From Amycolatopsis sp. GM8 (lineage in GTDB: Bacteria; Actinomycetota; Actinomycetes; Mycobacteriales; Pseudonocardiaceae): a DNA stretch of 64,000 bases. The notes below the pieces were generated by a model. It saw nothing but the letters and a program-made list of their open reading frames with translations, had not been told where the DNA came from and ran no database searches. Each line of letters starts with the position of its first letter. Positions within the stretch are counted from its first letter, which is position 1. Shown here one piece after another: positions 58,133-64,000 of the stretch. The position numbers and the translations under genes were made by a program. The stretch lies in NCBI RefSeq assembly GCF_021653975.1, contig NZ_JAJKFK010000002.1, positions 558,001 through 622,000 on the forward strand, in the 5' to 3' direction.

Positions 58133-58681
58133 ATGCCCACCAAGCGGAAAGAACCTCGGTCCAAGTTCTATGAGCTGCTGCAACAGCAGATCCAGAACGA
58201 GTTCAACGCCTCCCAGCAATACCTCGCGACCGCGGTCTGGTTCGACAACTCCGACCTGCCCCGGTTGGCGAAGTTGTTCTACCGCCAGGCGGTCGAGGAG
58301 CGTAATCACGCGCTCGCCATCACCAAGTACCTGATGGACACCGATCACCACGTGGAAATCCCGGGCACCGGTGAGGTCCGCAACGATTTCGCCGAAGCCG
58401 TCGAGCTGATCGAGCTCGCGCTCGAGCAGGAAAAGGGCATCACCGCGGACTTCCGCACGCTCGTGAAGACCGCCCGCGAAGAGGACGACTACCAGGGCGA
58501 GCAGTTCCTGCAGTGGTTCCTCAAGGAGCAGGTCGAAGAGGTCGCGACGATGACCACGCTGCTCAACATCGTCAAGCGCGCGAACGGCAACCTGTTCGAG
58601 GTGGAGACGTGGCTGGCCCGCGAGTCCGCCGGCGGCAAGGGCGACTCGGGCCTGCCGTCCGTGGCCGGCGGCGCGCTGTAG
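58133..58681 (+). CDS. ferritin (BfrB-like)
   Basis: A 182-residue ferritin four-helix protein: FYELLQQQIQNEFNASQQYLATAVWFD in helix A with ferroxidase Glu (about 23), QAVEERNHALAITKYL with ExxH in helix B, LALEQEKGITADFRTL and WFLKEQVEEVATM for the remaining ligands. It stores iron as ferric mineral and lacks the heme-binding Met of bacterioferritin. Preceded by three iron boxes and a putative leaderless promoter; it is therefore probably induced in iron sufficiency. Confidence 0.93.
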   Translation: MPTKRKEPRSKFYELLQQQIQNEFNASQQYLATAVWFDNSDLPRLAKLFYRQAVEERNHALAITKYLMDTDHHVEIPGTGEVRNDFAEAVELIELALEQEKGITADFRTLVKTAREEDDYQGEQFLQWFLKEQVEEVATMTTLLNIVKRANGNLFEVETWLARESAGGKGDSGLPSVAGGAL

Positions 58682-58682
58682 T

Positions 58683-59519
58683 TCAGCAGCTCGCCGAAGC
58701 GACGAGCGAGAGACCGCTGACGCGGTTGCCGTCGATCGCGAACAGGTAGCTGCCGCCGGAACCGGCGTCGGCCGCGTACCCGCTACCGCTCTTGTTCAGG
58801 TTCGGGTACGCGGTCTCCAGCTCGTCCTTCGTGGAGCCGACCCGGATCCGTTCGGGCGTGTGCGCGCCGGTCGCGTCGAAGCCGACGATGCCATTGGTGT
58901 CCGAGATCGTCACGGTGCTGACCCCGGACGAACCCTCGGTGAGCTTGTAGGTCGCGCAACCGGAAGGCGCGGTGTCGGCGTTCGCGAGCAGTCCGCTGTC
59001 CTTGGCGTCGGCGAACGACATCCCCAGCGTGAGCTTGCTGTAGCCGCTGGGCCCGAGGACCGGTCCGGGCACGATGGGGAGCGTCTGGCTGCGCGCGGCC
59101 GTGCTGGTCGGCGGCTTGCTCGACGAGGGGGTTCGCGTGGCGGTCTGCGAGCTCGACGGCGGCGTTTCCGTGCTGCTGCTGGGTTCGCTCGACGACGGGA
59201 CACCGGGCGCCGGCGGGTTGATCGGGATCTGGCTGACCGATGCCGAGGACTCGACGGTGCCCGCCGCGGACCGCTCCAGCGGCGAGGCCTCGTTGGTGGT
59301 GTGCCCCGACAACCGCAGCGGGCCCAGGAGCAGGCCGGCGGTGACCAGTGCGACGACGGTGACCGCGCCACTCGCCGCGGTCACCGCGGCGCGGCGGCGC
59401 CGGATCCGGCGCGCACCGGCCACGATCCGCGCGGGGGCGTCCTCGCCGGCGTGTACGTCCAGCCGCTCGTCCGCGAACAGCCGGCGTAGCTCGTCGTCGA
59501 ACTCGTCCTGGTCGGTCAA
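58683..59519 (-). CDS. single-pass membrane protein coupled to the sigma factor (putative anti-sigma-like)
   Basis: A 278-residue protein with an acidic cytoplasmic N-terminus (DEFDDELRRLFADERLDVHAGED), one helix (about 50-70), a long Ser/Thr/Pro linker and a C-terminal extracytoplasmic beta domain containing KLTLGMSFADAKDSG and a C-terminal Cys. TTG 59519 overlaps the sigma factor stop as TTGA, indicating translational coupling. Its position suggests an anti-sigma or sensory partner, but no zinc-binding HxxxCxxC motif is visible, so it is a candidate only. Confidence 0.75.
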   Translation of the reverse strand: MTDQDEFDDELRRLFADERLDVHAGEDAPARIVAGARRIRRRRAAVTAASGAVTVVALVTAGLLLGPLRLSGHTTNEASPLERSAAGTVESSASVSQIPINPPAPGVPSSSEPSSSTETPPSSSQTATRTPSSSKPPTSTAARSQTLPIVPGPVLGPSGYSKLTLGMSFADAKDSGLLANADTAPSGCATYKLTEGSSGVSTVTISDTNGIVGFDATGAHTPERIRVGSTKDELETAYPNLNKSGSGYAADAGSGGSYLFAIDGNRVSGLSLVASASC

Positions 59520-60010
59520 CCCACTTCCCTCCCTCCGGTAATCTTGGTCCGCAGGTTCGCGATGGCCTTGCTGGCCTGACTTTTCACCGTGCCCTGACTG
59601 ATGCCGAGCGTTTGGGCGATCTCGATCTCGGTCAGTTCTTCGTAGTAACGCAGCACGATGACAGCACGTTGCCTCGGTGGCAATTCCCGTAGCGCCTGCC
59701 ACAGGGGTTCGTGCTCGAAGGGGTCGGGCGCGGACGTCGCCTGGCCGTCGGGGACATCGGCGACCAGGTTCTCGCGGCGGGTCCGGCGCCAGCGGCTGAC
59801 GTGCGCGTTCGCCATGGACCGGCGGATGTAGGCGAGCGGGTCACCCGTCTTGTGCTGCACATGCGTCCACCGGGAGCCGATCTTCTCCAGCACCGTCTGC
59901 ACCAGATCGGCCGCGTCGTGCGGATTACCGGTCAGCGCGTGCCCGTATCGGAGCAGCCCGGGCAGGCTCGCGTGCACGAACTCTTCGAAGTCCGTGAACT
60001 CACCTGCCAT
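59516..60010 (-). CDS. SigE-family RNA polymerase sigma factor
   Basis: A 164-residue ECF-like sigma factor of the SigE family: region 2 with FEEFVHASLPGLLRYGHALTGNPHDAADLVQTVLEKI, region 4 with LPPRQRAVIVLRYYEELTEIEIAQTLGISQGTVKSQASKAIANLR. ATG 60010 fits the family start; the frame upstream to 60064 is probably leader. It is followed by the coupled membrane protein, a common layout for sigma/anti-sigma pairs. Confidence 0.92.
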   Translation of the reverse strand: MAGEFTDFEEFVHASLPGLLRYGHALTGNPHDAADLVQTVLEKIGSRWTHVQHKTGDPLAYIRRSMANAHVSRWRRTRRENLVADVPDGQATSAPDPFEHEPLWQALRELPPRQRAVIVLRYYEELTEIEIAQTLGISQGTVKSQASKAIANLRTKITGGREVG

Positions 60011-60092
60011 CACCGATTCTCTCCCCACGGCCGGGACGGTCGTGGCAACGGTAGCTCCTCGCATGACAGTCCCCTCGCGTTTTGTGCCTCAT

Positions 60093-60455
60093 TCAGGGGA
60101 CGCGCGGCAGGGGTTCCCGGTTGGCGAGCACCTCGGGAAGCCGGAAAGTGCCGTCGGATTCCGGGGGAAACGGGTGTACGGCGACTACCGCCTGTGCCCG
60201 GATCGCGCCGTAGACGTGGGGAAACCAGATACCCGCAGGATGCGGAGGGTCGCCCTCTTCCCAGCGCACCGGCACGTCGAGCCTCGCCGGGTCGATCTCC
60301 AGCAGCAGCAGGTCGGTGCGCCCGGCGTAGAGCGCGTTGGCCGGCAAGTGGGTGGTGCCGGGGTCGGAGCAGTGAATGAAGCCGACGACGTCCAGCGACG
60401 CGGCCCGGTAGTTCTCGCCGGTCCAGTCCGCGCGGGGGCAGAGGTGCAGGATCAC
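60093..60455 (-). CDS. DUF952-family protein
   Basis: A 120-residue protein: ILHLCPRADWTGE, DVVGFIHCSDPGTTHLPAN, WEEGDPPHPAGIWFPHVYGAI. This is the DUF952 pattern (HCS and FPHxYG blocks), related to the ADP-ribosyltransferase-like fold, function unknown. GTG 60455 overlaps the DUF5926 stop by 4 bases. Confidence 0.88.
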   Translation of the reverse strand: MILHLCPRADWTGENYRAASLDVVGFIHCSDPGTTHLPANALYAGRTDLLLLEIDPARLDVPVRWEEGDPPHPAGIWFPHVYGAIRAQAVVAVHPFPPESDGTFRLPEVLANREPLPRVP

Positions 60456-61312
60456 CGCAGGGTCAGCTGGCGGCCGATCAGGCCGTCGCGGGCGCGGCGC
60501 TCGACAGCGTTGAGCGGCTCCTTGTCGAGCGAGGCCAGGGCCTCGTCGAGGCGGCTGCCGAGCTGCTCGGCGGGCTCGGCCCACTCACGGGCGTGCGCCT
60601 CCGGGTCGAGGTCCCACACCGGCACGAGGAGCCCGTGGGCACGGAAGGAACCGGCGTAGCGCGAGCCCTCGCCCAGCCCCAGCTCCCCGGCGGCCGACAG
60701 CCGCGCAAGCGCTTGCAGCAGGGCGTTCTCCGGCTCCGGGCGGACCCAGCGAAGGTGCGCCTTCTCGCCCGCGAGCACCCAGTACGACCCGGCGCCGAGC
60801 CGCTCGGTCGGCATGATCGCCTCGTTCGCGCGGTCCAGCGAGAGCTTCACTTCGCCTTCGGGGTCGGTGTCCTCGGGCAGCCACCAGTCGAAGTTCTCGT
60901 ACAGCGTGACGTCCAGCTCCGCGTCGGCGACCAGGAAGTCCTGCAGCCGCTCGCCCTCGCTGCCGGGAGTCGTGGTGTCGGGCACGGACAGCACGTCGCC
61001 GGGCTTCGCTTCGAGCGCCCACGCCAGCGAACGGCCCAGGTCGCGGCTGATGTCGGAGGAGCGGGTCTGGACCTGCAGGCCGACGAACACCCGCTCGTCG
61101 GTCCGCACGAACGCGGCCGCGGCGCCCGGCAGCACGGTGGCCACGGTGACCTCGCGGCCGGAGTCCTTGAGCGGCAACGGCGCGGTGGCGGACGGCACGA
61201 ACTCGCGCAGCGCGATCAGCTCGGGTTCGGCGGCCAGGCCTTCGAAGGGCTGCGCCACGAACACCTCGCGCACCTTCGGTGCCTTGTTCTTCTTTCGCGC
61301 GGCCTTGCCCAT
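60452..61312 (-). CDS. DUF5926-family protein
   Basis: A 286-residue cytosolic protein: basic N-terminus MGKAARKKNKAPKVREVFV, then FEGLAAEPELIALREFVPSATAPL and conserved-looking DWWLPEDTDPEG, LVPVWDLDPEAHAREWAEP. DUF5926 proteins are confined to Actinobacteria and have no known function; the N-terminal LysArg stretch may contact ribosome or nucleic acid (inference). It is divergent from the P450 gene. Confidence 0.85.
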   Translation of the reverse strand: MGKAARKKNKAPKVREVFVAQPFEGLAAEPELIALREFVPSATAPLPLKDSGREVTVATVLPGAAAAFVRTDERVFVGLQVQTRSSDISRDLGRSLAWALEAKPGDVLSVPDTTTPGSEGERLQDFLVADAELDVTLYENFDWWLPEDTDPEGEVKLSLDRANEAIMPTERLGAGSYWVLAGEKAHLRWVRPEPENALLQALARLSAAGELGLGEGSRYAGSFRAHGLLVPVWDLDPEAHAREWAEPAEQLGSRLDEALASLDKEPLNAVERRARDGLIGRQLTLR

Positions 61313-61378
61313 TTTGTGCCTCCTCGAACGGCTCGGCCGCAGACGCTACCGAACACACGACCGAGCTAGGGTCGGTGG

Positions 61379-62533
61379 GTGTTCGATCCCCGCGACCCCG
61401 TGTTCCTCGCCGATCCCTATCCGGAGTTCGCCCGGTTGCGGGCGGACGGCGAGGTGCACGCGCACGAGGGGCTCGGGCTGGCGATCGCGGTGTCGCACGC
61501 GGCCGCGTCGGCGGTGTTGCGGGATCGCGCGCTCGGCCGGATCTGGTCCGACGCGCAGCCGGCGGAGCAGTTCGTCTCGTTCAACCTCCTGCACCGGAAT
61601 TCCTTGCTGGAGAACGAACCTCCGGCGCACACCCGGCTCCGGCGGTCGATCGCGGGCGCGTTCGGGCGCGGGCATGTCGAGCGCCTGCGGCCGACCGTGG
61701 CCAGGCTCGCCGACCGCATGGTCGCCGAGCTGGCCGAGCGCGGCGAAGGGGATCTGCTCGACCAGCTCGCGCAGCCGTTGCCGGTCGCGGTGATCGCCGA
61801 GCTGCTGGACATTCCCGAGGCCGACCGGCCGCGGCTCGTCCCGTGGTCGAACGCGATCGTGAAGATGTACGAGTACGGCCTGCCGCCCGAAGGACAGCAG
61901 GCCGCCGAGCGGGCCGCGAAGGAGTTCACCGACTACCTGCGCGCGATCACCGAGGAGCGCCGCCGCGAGCCCGGCGAGGATCTGGTGAGCGACCTGGCGC
62001 GGAGCGACCTCACCGGCGACGAGGTCGTGGCCACCGCGGTACTGCTGCTGATGGCCGGGCACGAGGCGACGGTGAACGTCATCGGCAACGGCGTCTGGGC
62101 CCTGCTGCGGCACCCCGATCAATGGCGGCGGCTGTGCGAAGACCCGGCACTGCTGGACACCTGCGTCGAGGAGCTCATCCGCTACGACTCGCCGCTGCAG
62201 TTGTTCGAGCGCACCGCGACCGAGGACGTCGAGATCGCCGGTTTCCGCGTGGGGAAGGGCGAAAAGATCGCCGCGCTACTGGGCGCGGCCGGCCGCGATC
62301 CGAAGGTGTTCGACGAGCCCGGCAAGCTGGACATCGGCCGGAAACCCAACGCGCACTTGGGTTTCGGTGCCGGGATCCACTACTGCGTCGGCGCCCCGCT
62401 GGCCCGGATCGAGATCGCCGCCGCCCTCCGCGCGCTCACCACCCGGCTGCCCGGACTCCACCTCACCGGCGAACCGCGACGGCGACCGGAGTTCGTGATC
62501 CGCGGTCTGCGGACGCTGCCCGTGTCAGCGTGA
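61379..62533 (+). CDS. cytochrome P450 monooxygenase
   Basis: A 384-residue bacterial class I P450. The oxygen-binding I-helix is LLLMAGHEATVNVIGNG (AGxEAT), the ExxR motif lies in VEELIRYDSP and the heme-ligand Cys 336 in FGAGIHYCVGAPLAR. No ferredoxin or reductase lies next to it. Substrate unknown; the family hydroxylates lipids, terpenes or antibiotics. GTG 61379 starts. The 3' end overlaps the DUF4328 gene by 9 bases. Confidence 0.95.
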   Translation: MFDPRDPVFLADPYPEFARLRADGEVHAHEGLGLAIAVSHAAASAVLRDRALGRIWSDAQPAEQFVSFNLLHRNSLLENEPPAHTRLRRSIAGAFGRGHVERLRPTVARLADRMVAELAERGEGDLLDQLAQPLPVAVIAELLDIPEADRPRLVPWSNAIVKMYEYGLPPEGQQAAERAAKEFTDYLRAITEERRREPGEDLVSDLARSDLTGDEVVATAVLLLMAGHEATVNVIGNGVWALLRHPDQWRRLCEDPALLDTCVEELIRYDSPLQLFERTATEDVEIAGFRVGKGEKIAALLGAAGRDPKVFDEPGKLDIGRKPNAHLGFGAGIHYCVGAPLARIEIAAALRALTTRLPGLHLTGEPRRRPEFVIRGLRTLPVSA

Positions 62534-63436
62534 GGTGGTCGGCCGGACCGGGCGCAGCGCCGGCGCCGGAGCGTTCTTGACCGCGATCACCCGCCGCACC
62601 CGCAGCCGGTCCAGCGAGATCGGCGCGAGCAGGCTCGTCAACCGCTGGATCAGCAGCGCCGTCAGCACCGCCAGCAGCGCGGCCGAGGCGTCGAGCAGCC
62701 CACTGAGGAACACCCCGTCGGCCTGCGCCTGGACACCGTCCCGGAACCGCCAGACGATCACCAGGATCATCAGCACGGCGTTGAGCACCCAGGCGGCCCA
62801 CCACGCGAGCACGAACCGCGAGGGACGTGGTCGCCGCGACGGCGAGCGCCGCAGGACGGCGTGCTCCAGCTCGGCCAGGATCGAACCGGCCATCACCAGG
62901 TTGAACCCCGGCACCAGCACGCCGACCAGCACCTGCCGGGTCGAGCGCGGCGGCTCGTGCCCGCTCACGTCGGCCGCGGCCTGGCGTGCGATCACCAGCC
63001 ACCACAGCGCCGACGCGACGCCCAGCACCCCGAACACGACCGTCAGCAGCGAGGCGATGATCTCCAGTGTGTCCGACATCGCGACGACACCCGTGTGCAA
63101 AGCCGCGTTCCGGCTGATCACCAACAGCGCGTACCGCCAGAACTCGGCGACCGCGCCGGTGAGCGCGAGCCCGGCCAGGAACCACAGGATCATGACCGCG
63201 TTGCGCGACAACAACCGCACGCGCTCCACCGGACGCGGGTAGCTCGACGGCATGCCCGGCACCAGCGTCGGCGCGCGCCACGTCAGGTTCGGGAACCCCC
63301 AGCGCGGCGGGACGGGATAGGCGGGCGGGCCGGTGTAGCGCGCGGGCGGCCTGGACCGGCGCGGCGGCATCGCGCCGGGCGGCGGTGTCGCCACCCAGCG
63401 GACGCGCGGGCGGTAGTGGTATCGGCCGGGCTGCAT
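62525..63436 (-). CDS. DUF4328-domain membrane protein
   Basis: A 303-residue membrane protein. A Pro/Arg-rich N-terminus (about 1-65) precedes six helices with VPGFNLVMAGSILAELEHAVL and RFVLAWWAAWVLNAVLMILVIVW, the DUF4328 pattern common in Actinobacteria. Function unknown. It starts 7 bases after the rhodanese stop on the same strand. Confidence 0.85.
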   Translation of the reverse strand: MQPGRYHYRPRVRWVATPPPGAMPPRRSRPPARYTGPPAYPVPPRWGFPNLTWRAPTLVPGMPSSYPRPVERVRLLSRNAVMILWFLAGLALTGAVAEFWRYALLVISRNAALHTGVVAMSDTLEIIASLLTVVFGVLGVASALWWLVIARQAAADVSGHEPPRSTRQVLVGVLVPGFNLVMAGSILAELEHAVLRRSPSRRPRPSRFVLAWWAAWVLNAVLMILVIVWRFRDGVQAQADGVFLSGLLDASAALLAVLTALLIQRLTSLLAPISLDRLRVRRVIAVKNAPAPALRPVRPTTSR

Positions 63437-63443
63437 GGGGGAC

Positions 63444-63782
63444 CTAGAGGATCTCCGGCGCGGCGTCCGGCTGCTCGCTCACGACGGGACGGCCCTCGGC
63501 GTGCCAGGACTTCATGCCGCCGCCGACGTTCACCGCTTCCCAGCCGCTGGCGTTCAGCCAGGCCGTCGCCCGGGCGGACCGGCCACCGGACCGGCACACG
63601 ATGTACAGCGGCTGGCCCTCGGGAAGGTCGTCGACGCGGGAGGGCAGCTCGCCCAGTGGGATGTGGACCGCACCGGGGGCGTGCCCGGCGGCCCACTCGT
63701 CGTCCTCCCGCACGTCGACCAGGGTGATGTCGCTGGCGGGGAGTTCGGAGACGGAGGCGGTGGGAAGCTGAGCCGGATTCAC
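63444..63782 (-). CDS. rhodanese-domain protein
   Basis: A 112-residue single-domain sulfurtransferase. The active-site loop is YIVCRSGGRSARATAWL with Cys 63, and the preceding VDVREDDEWAAGHAPGAVHIPLG block is typical. Likely a general thiosulfate or sulfide handling protein. ATG 63782 is 41 bases from the symporter stop. Confidence 0.92.
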   Translation of the reverse strand: MNPAQLPTASVSELPASDITLVDVREDDEWAAGHAPGAVHIPLGELPSRVDDLPEGQPLYIVCRSGGRSARATAWLNASGWEAVNVGGGMKSWHAEGRPVVSEQPDAAPEIL

Positions 63783-63823
63783 CCGGTCAGTTTCCCACGC
63801 GCCTCCGTCGAGTGCACGTGAGC

Positions 63824-64000
63824 TTAGTGAACGACGGCCTTCTCGGCGTGTGCACCGGTCAGCGCCCGGACTTCCATCTCCGCGTACTTCTCCTCGTTCC
63901 GTTCCTTCGACAGGACCGTGCCCAGCCAGCCGAGGAAGAACGAGAGCGGGATGGACACCAGGCCCGGGTTGGACAGCGGGAACCAGTCGAAGTTCGCGCC
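63824..64000 (-). CDS. actP: cation/acetate symporter (ActP-like), C-terminal part
   Basis: The last 58 residues of a solute:sodium symporter. Translation of the minus strand reads GANFDWFPLSNPGLVSIPLSFF, then LGWLGTVLSKERNEEKY and a short tail. This is the final transmembrane helix and C-terminus of ActP-type acetate permeases. The start lies beyond the window. Confidence 0.85.
   Translation of the reverse strand, partial: GANFDWFPLSNPGLVSIPLSFFLGWLGTVLSKERNEEKYAEMEVRALTGAHAEKAVVH

Noticed and set aside
1-64000. Insertion sequences, prophage, CRISPR arrays, tRNA or rRNA genes
   Set aside because: No transposase, integrase, regularly spaced repeats or recognisable tRNA/rRNA sequence was seen by eye; a dedicated search could still find a tRNA.

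Overview
The window is about 70% G+C, with dense, mostly single-gene or short-operon organisation and many GTG starts. Its gene content is typical of actinomycetes: DUF3558 and DUF4232 lipoproteins, a fused cydDC, a SigE-family sigma factor, DosR/DosS-like proteins, TTAGG-N4-CCTAA iron boxes, a septum-formation protein and an HEIAHH zincin. The best fit is a chromosomal segment of a Pseudonocardiales actinomycete, probably Amycolatopsis or a relative. The genus is inferred, not demonstrated. I saw no rRNA, tRNA, CRISPR array, transposase or prophage gene.

Layout. (1) 1-3.8 kb: the end of a HAD phosphatase, then two divergent polytopic membrane proteins of GT-C type. (2) 3.7-14.9 kb: the most unusual region, a glycolipid or glycan locus. 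A tight minus-strand operon encodes an LpxA-like acyltransferase, its own acyl carrier protein, an AMP-forming acyl ligase, LuxE-like and LuxC-like proteins and a UPF0104 flippase-like protein. Divergent from it are a DegT aminotransferase and a Gfo/Idh dehydrogenase. Then follow a hexapeptide O-acyltransferase, a GT4 glycosyltransferase, an NDP-sugar epimerase and a second DegT aminotransferase. Together they could make an N-acylated 3-amino sugar, by analogy with GnnA/GnnB/LpxA, and place it in a membrane glycoconjugate. (3) 14.9-21.5 kb: LhgO-like oxidase, lipoprotein, maleate-isomerase-like protein, seryl-tRNA synthetase, a tautomerase/MarR divergon, an ArsR/SRPBCC pair and a haloalkane dehalogenase. 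(4) 21.5-29.8 kb: a DUF350, glutathionylspermidine-synthase-like and DUF1190-like module, then a block whose order resembles Mycobacterium tuberculosis Rv3834c-Rv3838c (septum protein, zincin, phosphoglycerate-mutase-like, pheA), a macro-domain protein and coaA.

(5) 29.8-38.7 kb: poorly characterised proteins, including an acidic 511-residue protein, two tandem paralogues and a membrane-anchored exonuclease-fold protein lacking catalytic residues, plus a carboxylesterase, a DosR-like regulator and a MarR protein. (6) 38.7-43.9 kb: a GntR-controlled catabolic divergon: NMT1/SsuA-type ABC transporter, DUF6282 hydrolase and a 6PGDH-like dehydrogenase. Matching ATTGTT(A/G)ACAAT operators lie on either side of gntR. 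(7) 43.8-50.7 kb: cytochrome bd operon cydA-cydB-cydDC ending in a DosS-like kinase, with palindromes upstream of cydA and a DnaA-box-like cluster between cydA and cydB.

(8) 50.9-58.7 kb: NmrA protein, GDT1-family transporter, IclR regulator, an iron-box-controlled DUF2470 protein, PPOX proteins, CPBP protease, arginine deiminase, and a ferritin behind three tandem iron boxes. (9) 58.7-64 kb: sigma factor with a coupled membrane protein, DUF952, DUF5926, cytochrome P450, DUF4328 protein, rhodanese and the C-terminus of an ActP-type symporter.
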